64,000 nt of DNA from an uncultured Duncaniella sp. (GTDB lineage Bacteria > Bacteroidota > Bacteroidia > Bacteroidales > Muribaculaceae). Under the pieces are notes generated by a model. That model searched no databases. It was not told the origin of the DNA and saw nothing but the letters and a program-made list of their open reading frames with translations. How positions within the stretch are numbered: position 1 is the stretch's first letter; each line of letters begins with the position of its first letter. The translations under genes were made by a program, and so were the position numbers. Positions 17,608 through 25,552 of this stretch are shown piece after piece. The stretch spans positions 1-64,000 of the forward strand of contig NZ_CAJTMT010000005.1 in the NCBI RefSeq assembly GCF_910577345.1, written 5' to 3'.

Positions 17608-18069
17608 TTACTGATTGATGCCGATTGATTTGAGCCACTTCTGCACATCGAAGCTCGGACACGCCTTGGCCGCCACCTCGTTGTGGCCTATGATGCGCAC
17701 ATCCGGGAAGCGCCTGTGGAAGTCCTTCACATAGGCCTCCATTGCCTTGAGTTGCGCTGCCGTGCGGGTATCCTTCGGCTTCATCGACTTGTCGCAGCCG
17801 CCGGCATATACCACATGTCGGCTGACCGAGTTGTACCCCTTGGCGCCATTGGTGATTTCCCATGGATCCACGTTGGCATCCTCGTTGTTGTCAACCATGC
17901 GCTCTACCTTGCCGTCGAGGTGGATAAGGTCAGTGTAACCCACCTGTTTCCACCCGCGGCCGCCGCCCGACACCGGGCTTAGGTGCATGCGCCGGATATC
18001 GGCGGATGTCACCTCGCGCCCTTCAGGTGTCGCGGTGCAGTGAAGTACCAGATACTTGAGCTTTGCCAT
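17608..18069 (-). CDS. N-acetylmuramoyl-L-alanine amidase (endolysin)
   Basis: A 153-aa amidase_2-family enzyme that cuts between muramic acid and the stem peptide at lysis. The zinc set is visible: H10 in LVLHCTATP, H129 in IGHNEVAAKACPSFDV, and C137 in the same motif; H85 is a further conserved histidine. It is the compact single-domain form common in Bacteroides phages, with no signal peptide, so it needs a holin for export. The holin-like and spanin-like genes follow at once. Its start overlaps the capsid stop by one base. Confidence 0.9.
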   Translation of the reverse strand: MAKLKYLVLHCTATPEGREVTSADIRRMHLSPVSGGGRGWKQVGYTDLIHLDGKVERMVDNNEDANVDPWEITNGAKGYNSVSRHVVYAGGCDKSMKPKDTRTAAQLKAMEAYVKDFHRRFPDVRIIGHNEVAAKACPSFDVQKWLKSIGINQ

Positions 18070-19058
18070 TACTCAGTTGTTTCAGGTTTCTTGGCATTGG
18101 CAGCCTTGAGGGCGGCCGAGAATTTGGGTGTGGCGCGGAAATCGAGCACAACGAGTTCTTCTCCGAAGGCGATATTGGTGTCGGCCATCATGAGCAGCTT
18201 GAAGAAGTAGAGCTCTGAGGCGTTGGCATACTTGTCGATCTGAATCACGTTCTCGTCGTTCTGCAGGTTGACGGCGGCGAAGAAGTTGCCGTCTGCATCA
18301 GGTGAGCAGAGAGTGGCGATGATCACGCCTTCGGGCCACGCTGCTACAGTCTCGATGGTGATGCCCTTGTAGCGCTTGCGGTTGATCTCGGTCTCACTGG
18401 CGTTCTTTGCCTCGCGCTCGGTAAGCTCGTCATCGTACTTGTCGAAGTCCTCGACGCTCATGATGATGCGGAGGTTGGGATTCTCGCGCATTGCCTTGGG
18501 GATAGACGCGCGCACAGCCTTGAGTTTGTCGATCATCGTAGTGGCTTTGGAGCCGTCCACAAGGATATAGTCCGCAGACTTGGCGGCCTGGGTGAGGATG
18601 CCGTTCATGAGCTTGTCGTCATCGTTGCCCTCGGCATACTCGCCGTTGACATAGTGATGGCCGAGTTCGAACTGCACCTGCTTGGAAAGGGCGTCGAGAA
18701 GGGCGTTCTGTCCTTCGGGGGGAAGCTCGCGGAACACAAGGTTGCCCTCGGGCTGCCATTTTTTCCAAATGTGTTCGAACTGGCGAGGATTGAACACTGT
18801 GAAAGCCATAAAGTCGTGCGGTATGAGTGTCTGCTCCGACCAGTTGAAATCCCCCTTGGAGTCCTCTACGGTTGGATTTTCTTTGCGCTTCTGGAGCATC
18901 TTGCCCGTCTTGAGACGCGGGATGCTGAGCTTTTTATTGACACCGGGGATGACCATAATAAGCCCCTTTTCCACTAACTCGTTGCTTGTGGCGGCCACGG
19001 TGAGGATTCGCTCGAGTACCTCACCGTTGTAATTGGTATTGTCTACTTGGATTGCCAT
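18069..19058 (-). CDS. Major capsid protein
   Basis: A 329-aa protein after the protease/scaffold gene and before lysis genes. It contains stretches typical of HK97-fold capsid subunits in Bacteroides phages: an N-terminal arm, IPRLKTGKMLQKRKENPTVED, then FTVFNPRQFEHIWKKWQPEG, and a P-domain-like end VIQIDKYANASELYFFKLLM. No enzyme motif is present. The preceding gene provides scaffold and maturation protease, so this is the coat subunit by order, size and composition. Confidence 0.85.
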   Translation of the reverse strand: MAIQVDNTNYNGEVLERILTVAATSNELVEKGLIMVIPGVNKKLSIPRLKTGKMLQKRKENPTVEDSKGDFNWSEQTLIPHDFMAFTVFNPRQFEHIWKKWQPEGNLVFRELPPEGQNALLDALSKQVQFELGHHYVNGEYAEGNDDDKLMNGILTQAAKSADYILVDGSKATTMIDKLKAVRASIPKAMRENPNLRIIMSVEDFDKYDDELTEREAKNASETEINRKRYKGITIETVAAWPEGVIIATLCSPDADGNFFAAVNLQNDENVIQIDKYANASELYFFKLLMMADTNIAFGEELVVLDFRATPKFSAALKAANAKKPETTE

Positions 19059-19082
19059 TGCTGATAATGGGTTTGATGATTA

Positions 19083-19469
19083 CTATTTCTTGAGTTTAGT
19101 GCGGATCTCGGCCATGCGTTCCTCCCACGGGCTCTTGGCCGGAGTTGATGCCGGTGCGGGATCGGTGGAAAGAGTGCCGCTGAGTTTGACTGCCGGAGTC
19201 ATGGCGGCGAGTGTGGTGTTGAGATCCTCGATGCCGACCTTTTTGCCGAGGTTGACAAAATGATCTTTCTGGTCAGCGGTGATCTTCTTGGCTTCGATGG
19301 CTGCATCGACAGCGGCGGTGATCTGTGCGAGCTTGAGATCGTCGTTCTCCTTGCGCATCTTCTCTGCCTCATCTTTCGATGACTTGAGCTCCGCGAGCTT
19401 GGCGTTCACTGTAGCCTCGTCCGCCGTTTCCGGCAAGCCCAGTGTAAGGGCGATTTGCTTGAGTTCCAT
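19083..19469 (-). CDS. Nested scaffold protein (internal start, candidate)
   Basis: This is the in-frame C-terminal part of the protease gene, from the ATG at 19467-19469. The product (MELKQIALTLGLPETADEAT, then a coiled coil KSSKDEAEKMRKENDDLKLA) would be a free scaffold of 128 aa. The model is Mu I/Z and lambda C/Nu3. The start lies after an Asn/Gln/Pro linker, a natural domain boundary. No strong Shine-Dalgarno is seen, so internal initiation is unproven. Confidence 0.45.
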   Translation of the reverse strand: MELKQIALTLGLPETADEATVNAKLAELKSSKDEAEKMRKENDDLKLAQITAAVDAAIEAKKITADQKDHFVNLGKKVGIEDLNTTLAAMTPAVKLSGTLSTDPAPASTPAKSPWEERMAEIRTKLKK

Positions 19470-19958
19470 TTGCGGTTGGTTGTTATTTGGGTTATTGTTT
19501 AGCAGGGGAAGGGGGCAGTCGCTCCCGTCGCCGAGAGTTATCTGTATTCCGTCCTTGCGCAGCACTATGGCATCATCGTTGGCGCCGATGTCAACCACCG
19601 ACACCTCATATATTCGGCTTTTCGTAACCGTCGGTCGTGTCTGCCCTTCGACAAGGTGTTCAGCATCTGTGCTTGTGGCCAGCACATCAAATCCGATGCT
19701 CACCATGCGGACAGACCCGAATTCCCATTGCTTCTTGCATTGCCGGGACAATTCGGTTGCCTCATCAAAACATGGCTCACCGGTTATCTCTCCGTCCTCG
19801 ACGCGAATATCCTTCATATAGCCGATTACATTGCCACGTTCGTGCATATATAGAAGCACGGGATTGCGCTCATATTGCGATACGTCCACACCCGATGTCA
19901 GCACGCGGTAGCCATAGCTGTTGAGGGTGTCGTTTGTCAGTCTTACTCTTTTGCCCAT
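19083..19958 (-). CDS. Prohead protease with C-terminal scaffold
   Basis: A 291-aa protein from ATG 19956-19958 (MGKRVRLTNDTLNSYGYRV); the longer frame runs back through the operator region and is unlikely to be translated. The first 160 residues are like phage prohead proteases (NPVLLYMHERGNVIGYMKDI, RMVSIGFDVLATS, RIYEVSVVDIGANDDAIVL). A linker rich in Asn/Gln/Pro is followed by a helical scaffold-like half. In Mu, protease I contains an internal start for scaffold Z; an ATG at 19467-19469 (MELKQIALTLGLPE) sits exactly at the linker and would give a scaffold of 128 aa. Confidence 0.8.
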   Translation of the reverse strand: MGKRVRLTNDTLNSYGYRVLTSGVDVSQYERNPVLLYMHERGNVIGYMKDIRVEDGEITGEPCFDEATELSRQCKKQWEFGSVRMVSIGFDVLATSTDAEHLVEGQTRPTVTKSRIYEVSVVDIGANDDAIVLRKDGIQITLGDGSDCPLPLLNNNPNNNQPQMELKQIALTLGLPETADEATVNAKLAELKSSKDEAEKMRKENDDLKLAQITAAVDAAIEAKKITADQKDHFVNLGKKVGIEDLNTTLAAMTPAVKLSGTLSTDPAPASTPAKSPWEERMAEIRTKLKK

Positions 19959-19984
19959 GTCTGTGCGATAATGATTTTTCGGTG

Positions 19985-20095
19985 CAAGTTTACGCCGATA
20001 ATCACCTATGCTCCAAAAAAGTGTGCAATGGTTGCACACTTCTATGCAATGGTTGCACACTTTTTTTGACCCCAACGCTTTTACAGCCACCTTTG
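19985..20095. promoter_or_regulatory. Divergent late promoters with paired palindromes
   Basis: Two palindromic sites sit between the divergent late blocks: 20021-20039 (GTGTGCAA, TGG, TTGCACAC) and 20045-20060 (TGCAA, TGG, TTGCA), centres 21 bp apart. Rightward elements are TTTG 20065-20068 and CACCTTTG 20088-20095 (19 bp apart). Leftward elements are TTTG 20014-20017 and TAAACTTG 19985-19992 on the minus strand (21 bp apart). Each palindrome ends 3-4 bp before one of the -33 boxes. This suits a dimeric activator that switches both capsid/tail and terminase/portal blocks together. Confidence 0.6.
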
Positions 20096-20129
20096 CACCA
20101 TATTTAACCTCATTATCACGTACCCAGAT

Positions 20130-20603
20130 ATGGCAACAAAGGATAACGAAAAGAAAAAATCATTGGCGAGGTCGCTGTTCATGTCCGGCATGGAGATGAC
20201 CGAGATCGCTGATAAAGTAGATGTGTCGCGTGTCACCATCTCGAAATGGTGCAAGGCTGACGGTTGGAAGGAGGCGCGTGCCGCTAAGAATATCACGAGA
20301 CAGGAACTTACCAACAAAATACTGCTCTCCATCGACAAGCTGCTTGAGGAGGCCAACAACAGCAAAGACCCGGCACTTGTTGCCGGACTCGCCGACAAAC
20401 TCGCCAAGTTCTCTGCCGTCATCGAAAAACTCGATAAGAAGGCCAACATCATCGATGCCATCGATGTGTTCAAGGCTTTCTCCGGATGGATGGAGTACAG
20501 GGCGCAGACCAATCCTGCTATTACTCTGGAATTGATACAGCAGATCAATCAGCTCCAGGATATGTTCATCATCGAGTCCATCGGCAAAGGCGGGGTAATC
20601 TGA
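20130..20603 (+). CDS. Terminase small subunit-like HTH protein
   Basis: A 157-aa protein with a helix-turn-helix at about residues 10-45 (ARSLFMSGMEMTEIADKV, SRVTISKWCKADGWKEAR), followed by a helical oligomerisation region. It is immediately upstream of the large terminase (1 base apart), the usual place of the DNA-recognising small subunit, and resembles the DUF1804 type of Mu-like phages. It begins the rightward late operon about 28 bases after the inferred start of transcription. Confidence 0.75.
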   Translation: MATKDNEKKKSLARSLFMSGMEMTEIADKVDVSRVTISKWCKADGWKEARAAKNITRQELTNKILLSIDKLLEEANNSKDPALVAGLADKLAKFSAVIEKLDKKANIIDAIDVFKAFSGWMEYRAQTNPAITLELIQQINQLQDMFIIESIGKGGVI

Positions 20604-20604
20604 C

Positions 20605-22167
20605 ATGGCGACCGCTGCTGACATCAAAAAGGCGATTGCGGACTGGAACGACCATTGCAAGCGTGTCCGATCACTCACCCCGATCACTATGTCGGTGGCC
20701 AAGGAGTCGCCATCTGAACGTGATCGGCGCATACGCCGTCTGCAATCAAACTATGCCGCTTTCTGCGAATATTACTTCCCCCATTACCTGACGCTCCGCG
20801 ACAAGGTGACGGGCGAACCCCTGCGCGTTATCCACAATGCTCCGTTCCACAATGCCGCCGCTCTCAAGGTAAAGAACACTCCCAATCTTAAGGCGGTGTT
20901 CAAGTGGCCGCGCGGTCACGCCAAATCAACACATTTCGATATTTTCCTGCCGCTCTGGCTGATGTTCCAGCCAAAACGGCTCATTAATTTCATGGTCGTT
21001 GTAGGCAAGAGCGAGGACAGCGCCAACCGTCTGCTTGCCGACATTCAGGCCGAGCTTGAACATAACCAGCGCATCATCTCTGATTTTGGCGAGCAGAAAA
21101 GCGCCGGCACCTGGACCGAGGGCGAGTTCAAGACACAAAGCGGCAACAAGTTCCTGGCCGTTGGTCGCGGTCAGTCTCCGCGCGGTCTGCGTGACCGCGA
21201 GTCGCGCCCCGATTATATTGTCATAGATGACCTTGATGATGATGAACTGTGCCGGAATGAAAAGCGTGTGAAGGATCTGACCGACTGGGTCAAGGAGGCG
21301 CTCTTCGGCGCGCTTGATGTCGGCCGCGGCCGTTTCATCATGGTCGGCAACCTGATATCCAAATGCTCGGTGCTTGCCAACCTATGCAACACAAAAGGGG
21401 TGCATGTTTCCGAAATCAAGGCTATCAACCGCAACGGCAACCCGGTGTGGGCTGAAAAGTGGACGAAGGAAGAAGCGCAGGAGTACGCCGATTTTGTCGG
21501 CTTCCGCGCATGGAACAAGGAGATGATGCACAACCCCATCAACGACGGTTCCATCTTCAGGCACGACTGGATCCGGTTCAAGCGGCTCCCCAAATTGGAG
21601 AAATACGAGATGCTCGTATGCTACACCGACCCCTCATTCAAATCCACCTCCGCCAATGACTACAAGGCATCGCGCCTGTGGGGCAAGATCGGGACGGAGC
21701 TGCATCTGATAGACTGCTATGTCCGGCAGGATACCGTGTCAGGCATGGTGCGGTGGCTCTATGACTTATATGAGCGTACACGCGACCGGGTAGCCATCTC
21801 TTTCTTTATGGAAGCAAACTTTATGCAGGACATCATTCTTGATGAATTCGCTGCCGAAGGAAACCTGCGCGGGTACCAGTTGCCGCTGCTGCCCGACAAG
21901 CGCAAGAAGCCGGAGAAGATCCAACGCATCGAGGCTGTCTCTCCGCTATGGGAGCGGGGCTTCGTGTTCTACAACGAGGCGTTGAAGGATTCGCCGGACA
22001 TGCAGGTGGGCATCGAGCAGACCCTCGCCCTCGAGCGCGGTTCCCGAGTGCATGACGACGCTCCCGATGCCGACGAGGGTGCAATCTGGTATCTGCAGCG
22101 CAATACTCGACAATCGACTTTCAAACCGGTGCTGGTCCCGCGACCACGCCCTAAAAATATGTGGTGA
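20605..22167 (+). CDS. Terminase large subunit
   Basis: A 520-aa packaging motor. ATPase motifs: Walker A-like WPRGHAKST (101-109) and Walker B YIVIDDLDDDE (204-214). The nuclease half starts near 340 (CYTDPSFKSTSANDYKA, D342) and ends with HDDAPDADEG (483-491), giving the acidic metal site. Length is normal for Mu gp28-like enzymes. The next gene begins within its stop codon (TGATG at 22165-22169), and the small subunit is directly upstream. Confidence 0.93.
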   Translation: MATAADIKKAIADWNDHCKRVRSLTPITMSVAKESPSERDRRIRRLQSNYAAFCEYYFPHYLTLRDKVTGEPLRVIHNAPFHNAAALKVKNTPNLKAVFKWPRGHAKSTHFDIFLPLWLMFQPKRLINFMVVVGKSEDSANRLLADIQAELEHNQRIISDFGEQKSAGTWTEGEFKTQSGNKFLAVGRGQSPRGLRDRESRPDYIVIDDLDDDELCRNEKRVKDLTDWVKEALFGALDVGRGRFIMVGNLISKCSVLANLCNTKGVHVSEIKAINRNGNPVWAEKWTKEEAQEYADFVGFRAWNKEMMHNPINDGSIFRHDWIRFKRLPKLEKYEMLVCYTDPSFKSTSANDYKASRLWGKIGTELHLIDCYVRQDTVSGMVRWLYDLYERTRDRVAISFFMEANFMQDIILDEFAAEGNLRGYQLPLLPDKRKKPEKIQRIEAVSPLWERGFVFYNEALKDSPDMQVGIEQTLALERGSRVHDDAPDADEGAIWYLQRNTRQSTFKPVLVPRPRPKNMW

Positions 22168-22586
22168 TGTTTATCGACAAGGAAGATTACAAGGTGGTCA
22201 TCGGTGATGCCGCCTTCAAGGTAATATCGCAGGCCGACCCGGACACTGTAGACAATGCCGAATTCGAGGCTGTGGAGGAGATGTCGGGCTATCTGCGCCC
22301 TGTATATGACACCGAGGCCATTTTCTCTGCGACCGGCAATGACCGCAACCGGCTCGTGGTGATGTACACGGCCGATATTGCATTGTACCATCTGTCCGCT
22401 GCCCTGCCTCAGAAAATGGGCACGGAGATACGAAAGGAGCGGTACGACAGGGCCATAAAATGGCTCGAGGGAGTACAAGCCGGACGCATTGTCCCGGATC
22501 TCCCCTTGATCGAGGATACCGATGGCAACGGCACCACCATCGGCATATCCTTTCATTCGGTGCCGAAACTAAATCATGACTGGTGA
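22167..22586 (+). CDS. Mu gp36-like head-tail protein (DUF1320-type)
   Basis: A 139-aa protein starting MFIDKEDYKVVIGD from the ATG overlapping the terminase stop; two upstream GTG codons are possible but less likely. It has a helical bundle with MSGYLRPVYDTEAIF and VVMYTADIALYHLSAALPQK, the pattern of the Mu gp36 family, thought to be a head-completion or head-tail joining protein. Its position between terminase and portal, rather than after the capsid as in Mu, is a rearrangement. Confidence 0.75.
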   Translation: MFIDKEDYKVVIGDAAFKVISQADPDTVDNAEFEAVEEMSGYLRPVYDTEAIFSATGNDRNRLVVMYTADIALYHLSAALPQKMGTEIRKERYDRAIKWLEGVQAGRIVPDLPLIEDTDGNGTTIGISFHSVPKLNHDW

Positions 22587-22588
22587 CT

Positions 22589-23857
22589 ATGGGAAAAAGA
22601 AATAACCGCACATTATCCAGACAGCGAAAGGCGGTGGCGGAAAAGCGCTCTGCACTGATAATGGAACTGTACCGTACATCGGAGCGCCTTGCACAGAGCG
22701 ACATCGAGAAATGGCGCTCTGCCTGGCAGTCGGCTATCGATGTGCGCAACCCGAATCGCCTCCGGCTGCTTGACATTTACCGTGACGCTATGATTGACTC
22801 CCACCTCTCTGGTTGTATTCAGCAGCGTGTGGGATTTGTCATGTCGCGCTCATTCAAACTTGTCAACGAGAAGGGTGATGCCAATGACAATGCGCTGCAC
22901 CTCCTCGACCAGGCATGGTTCAAGGATCTGTGCCGCTACTGTCTTGAGGCGAACTGGTATGGACATTCCCTCATAGAGCTTGGCGATGTCATTAAGGACG
23001 GAGACGGCTGCCCGACTTTCAGCGGTGTCAGGCTTATCCCTCGCCGTCACGTCATTCCCGAATACCACCGCGTAGTCACCCATGTAGGTTATACCTGGCA
23101 GAACGGTATTGATTACCGGGAGCGTCCGTGGGCCGACTGGCTTATCGAGGTAGGACAACCCGACGACCTCGGCTTATTGCTGAAAGCTGCCATGCACACC
23201 ATACCGAAGAAGCACGCGATGGTGTTCTGGGATAACTTCGCCGAGATATTCGGTATGCCCTGGCGTATCGCCAAGACATCTACCCGCGACCCAAAGGAAT
23301 ATAAGAACCTTCAGGATATGGTATTCAACGGCGGTCGCGCAATGGGTGCCGTTGTTGGCATGGAAACGGATATACAATTTATAGAGTCCGGCAAGGGGGA
23401 TGCTTTCAATGTCTATGATAAGCGCATCGACCGCGCCAACTCTGAAATATCTAAACTTGTCATCGGACAGACCATGACAATCGAGGACGGCTCCTCGCTC
23501 TCCCAGTCACAGACCCACCTTAAGGTATTCGAGAACCTGGTTGAGTCTGATCGAGATAAACTGCGAGATATGGTTAATAACAAGCTGCTCCCTCTTATGG
23601 TATTGCACGGGTTCCCGGTCAAAGGATTACGCTTTGAATGGGATGACGCTATAGATTACACACCCCAGCAGCAGGTGGCATACGAGACTATGATTGCCGA
23701 CCGCTACGAAGTGGATCCTTCTTATTTCGCTGACAAATACGGTATGCCTGTCGGTAACCGTATAAATATTGTCGCGCTGCCCGAACCTGACAAAGATGAT
23801 GAAAAGAAGGAAAAGCCGGAGGATGACGATAAACGACAGCACTCTTTTTTCGATTAG
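22589..23857 (+). CDS. Portal protein (Mu gp29-like, DUF935)
   Basis: A 422-aa portal that forms the dodecameric DNA channel of the head. Typical DUF935 stretches are LRLLDIYRDAMIDSHLSGCI, IPKKHAMVFWDNFAEIFGMP, GQTMTIEDGSSLSQSQTHL and the C-terminal YEVDPSYFADKYGMP. The start is the ATG at 22589, two codons inside a GTG alternative. The gene ends with T-TTT-TTC just before its TAG and is followed by a hairpin, a possible frameshift into the gpF-like gene. The acidic, charged end (DDEKKEKPEDDDKR) is likely a flexible tail. Confidence 0.9.
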   Translation: MGKRNNRTLSRQRKAVAEKRSALIMELYRTSERLAQSDIEKWRSAWQSAIDVRNPNRLRLLDIYRDAMIDSHLSGCIQQRVGFVMSRSFKLVNEKGDANDNALHLLDQAWFKDLCRYCLEANWYGHSLIELGDVIKDGDGCPTFSGVRLIPRRHVIPEYHRVVTHVGYTWQNGIDYRERPWADWLIEVGQPDDLGLLLKAAMHTIPKKHAMVFWDNFAEIFGMPWRIAKTSTRDPKEYKNLQDMVFNGGRAMGAVVGMETDIQFIESGKGDAFNVYDKRIDRANSEISKLVIGQTMTIEDGSSLSQSQTHLKVFENLVESDRDKLRDMVNNKLLPLMVLHGFPVKGLRFEWDDAIDYTPQQQVAYETMIADRYEVDPSYFADKYGMPVGNRINIVALPEPDKDDEKKEKPEDDDKRQHSFFD

Positions 23858-23878
23858 GCCCCTCTGACTACGAGGGGC
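23845..23878 (+). promoter_or_regulatory. Candidate -1 frameshift signal: slippery site plus hairpin
   Basis: T TTT TTC (23845-23851) is in the zero frame of the portal gene, two codons before its TAG. After a six-base spacer (23852-23857) comes a perfect 7-bp hairpin: GCCCCTC 23858-23864, loop 23865-23871, GAGGGGC 23872-23878. A -1 shift joins the frame of the gpF-like gene, which is open between the slip and its ATG at 23902. This is the textbook layout of a -1 frameshift element. There is no T-run after the hairpin, so a terminator is unlikely. Confidence 0.5.
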
Positions 23879-23901
23879 TGCACCGCCGCTATGCCTCACT
23901 C

Positions 23902-25248
23902 ATGGCAGACTATCCGGAACTGGAGACGCTTGCCAAACCGGGTTATGATATGCGCCGCAGACTTTCATCGCTCTTTGAGGGTATGATGCGCTCGCTGTTC
24001 AAGGAAGATGGGGCGGAGTTCCGCGTCGAACTGGTGGCGGATCCGGCTGTGCAGGAATTTGTCGGCACACATGCGTCGGCTCTTGACTCGGCATTTGAAA
24101 AGGTCGAGATGTCGGAGGCTATGCGCCGGAGGCTCACACGCTCCAATTATATTTTCTCCGGCATGAAGGCATTCCATGAGCTTAACGAGGCGTTCCCTTC
24201 TCTGCTCGATGAGAACGGAAATCGAAAGCCGTTTGAACGGTTTTTGAATGATGTTCAAACGATAGACAAGACCTATAACTCCAACTATCTCCGTGCCGAG
24301 TACAATTTTGTCGCCGGATCTGCGGAAATGGCTGCGCGGTGGGAGTCGTTCATGCAGGACGGCGACCGATACTATCTCCAGTACCGCACGCAGCGCGATG
24401 ACAAGGTGCGTCCGGAACACGCCGCTCTCGATCGCGTGACGCTTCCCATCGATGATTCTTTTTGGGAGGAGTTCTACCCGCCTAACGGCTGGAACTGTCG
24501 CTGTACGGTGGTGCAGGTCCGTAAGTCAAAAGGGCCCGCCACCAATCATGATGAAGCGATGCGTCTGGGCGACGAGGCTATGCAGCGCGATTCCAAAGGC
24601 ATCTTCCGCTTCAATGCCGGCAAGGAAGGCAAGTCCGTCCCGGACTACAATCCCTATACCATATCCAAGTGCCGGAACTGCGACATCGCCAAAGGCAAAG
24701 CCAAACTCGCGAGGTTTATTCCGGACAATGAGGTGTGCCAAGCGTGTCAACTGCTTCATCAGTGCGAGCAATTAAGAGGCGAGGTTATCAAACACGGCAA
24801 GGGGACTATTGAAATAAGCCACCTTGTCGATCGCAACGACAGTGATTTCTCAAAACTAATGCAAGCAGCTGAACATTTCGCAAAAGATGGTGCGGAGGTA
24901 GTTATGACTCCAAAGATGACTCGCCCATCTAAGTTTAACTATGACTGTGTGTACGGAGAACTCCGAGGAACCAAATTTGAGGGCAAATGCCCGGATTTGA
25001 AGATAAATGAGAATTGGTATGAGCATGAAGGTTTTGTTACCACCAATCCAAAACGAGCCTTTGGCAACATGATGAATGACGGCCTTAAACAAGCTAATCG
25101 CCTTATTATAGACCGTCCAGACTTGACAGAACGTTGGATGCGCCGAAGTATTATTGGTCGTATCGAAAAAGGGCAGGACATTCTTGAAGTATGGCTTAGG
25201 GAAACAGACGGATCATTAACCCTGCTATATAAAAAAACGGACGGCTGA
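23902..25248 (+). CDS. Mu gpF-like minor head protein with C-terminal toxin-like domain
   Basis: A 448-aa protein. Residues about 40-230 match the gpF head-morphogenesis family (RTQRDDKVRPEHAALDRVTL, FWEEFYPPNGWNCRCTVVQV). A Cys cluster (CRNCDIAKGK, CQACQLLHQC) follows at about 255-295. The last 120 residues (CVYGELRGTKFEGKCPDLKI, GFVTTNPKRAFGNMMNDGLK, IWL-type ILEVWLRETDGSLTLLYKK) resemble the BECR-type (barnase/EndoU/colicin-like) nuclease domains known at the end of phage F proteins and in contact-dependent toxins. No immunity gene is adjacent. The frame also extends upstream without a start, to the frameshift signal. Confidence 0.8.
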   Translation: MADYPELETLAKPGYDMRRRLSSLFEGMMRSLFKEDGAEFRVELVADPAVQEFVGTHASALDSAFEKVEMSEAMRRRLTRSNYIFSGMKAFHELNEAFPSLLDENGNRKPFERFLNDVQTIDKTYNSNYLRAEYNFVAGSAEMAARWESFMQDGDRYYLQYRTQRDDKVRPEHAALDRVTLPIDDSFWEEFYPPNGWNCRCTVVQVRKSKGPATNHDEAMRLGDEAMQRDSKGIFRFNAGKEGKSVPDYNPYTISKCRNCDIAKGKAKLARFIPDNEVCQACQLLHQCEQLRGEVIKHGKGTIEISHLVDRNDSDFSKLMQAAEHFAKDGAEVVMTPKMTRPSKFNYDCVYGELRGTKFEGKCPDLKINENWYEHEGFVTTNPKRAFGNMMNDGLKQANRLIIDRPDLTERWMRRSIIGRIEKGQDILEVWLRETDGSLTLLYKKTDG

Positions 25249-25318
25249 CCTATGGCCAGCCCCCGCAGACGAGGAATCGGTAGTCATTAGCTACGGAATC
25301 CTCTCCACAAAGTTAACA
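25243..25318 (+). other. Imperfect hairpins after the head operon
   Basis: The stop region of the gpF-like gene forms an imperfect hairpin (GGCTGACC, TAT, GGCCAGCC). A second imperfect stem follows (GAGGA with GTAG against CTAC with TCCTC, about 25270-25302). Neither has a T-run, so they may end or protect the transcript but are not classical terminators. The rest of 25249-25380 is AT-rich and without genes. Confidence 0.3.
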
Positions 25319-25388
25319 CTTTATTTTCAATTATCGTTCAGTCAATACAATAAAATATTGAACTTTCCGGGGAATAGGATATAAAAAA

Positions 25389-25552
25389 GCCCCCGGCATG
25401 TCAAACAGTCGTCTCACTTACTCTTTAACACAACGCACCCACAGGTCCGCTTAGCCGGGGGCATAATGCCCTTGCAAGCGAACCTGCGGGTGTGTATGTA
25501 AGTGAGACAATACAAAATTACAAATTATTTTTCAAATGACACTGTTTGACAT
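25389..25552. ncRNA. Long multi-helix structured region, possible ncRNA or 5' leader
   Basis: Four nested arm pairs are seen: 25398-25409 with 25541-25552 (12 bp, perfect), 25411-25421 with 25498-25508 (11 bp, perfect), 25433-25446 with 25482-25495 (14, one mismatch, one G-U), and 25448-25452 with 25476-25480 (5 bp). In addition GCCCCCGGC (25389-25397) can pair with GCCGGGGGC (25454-25462) in the apical loop, as a pseudoknot, and the loop also holds the palindrome GGGCATAATGCCC. The outer 3' arm covers codons 2-6 of the gene at 25536. On the minus strand GCCGGGGGC is followed by TTTTTT, so a leftward small RNA ending near 25381 is also possible. Confidence 0.5.

Noticed and set aside
19959..20090. 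N-terminal extension of the prohead protease through the operator region
   Set aside because: It would translate across the two palindromes and both promoter boxes; the Cys/His-rich peptide comes from the repeated palindromic DNA.
23858..23878. Hairpin after the portal gene as a transcription terminator
   Set aside because: It has no T-run, lies inside a tightly packed head operon, and a stop there would silence the gpF-like gene.
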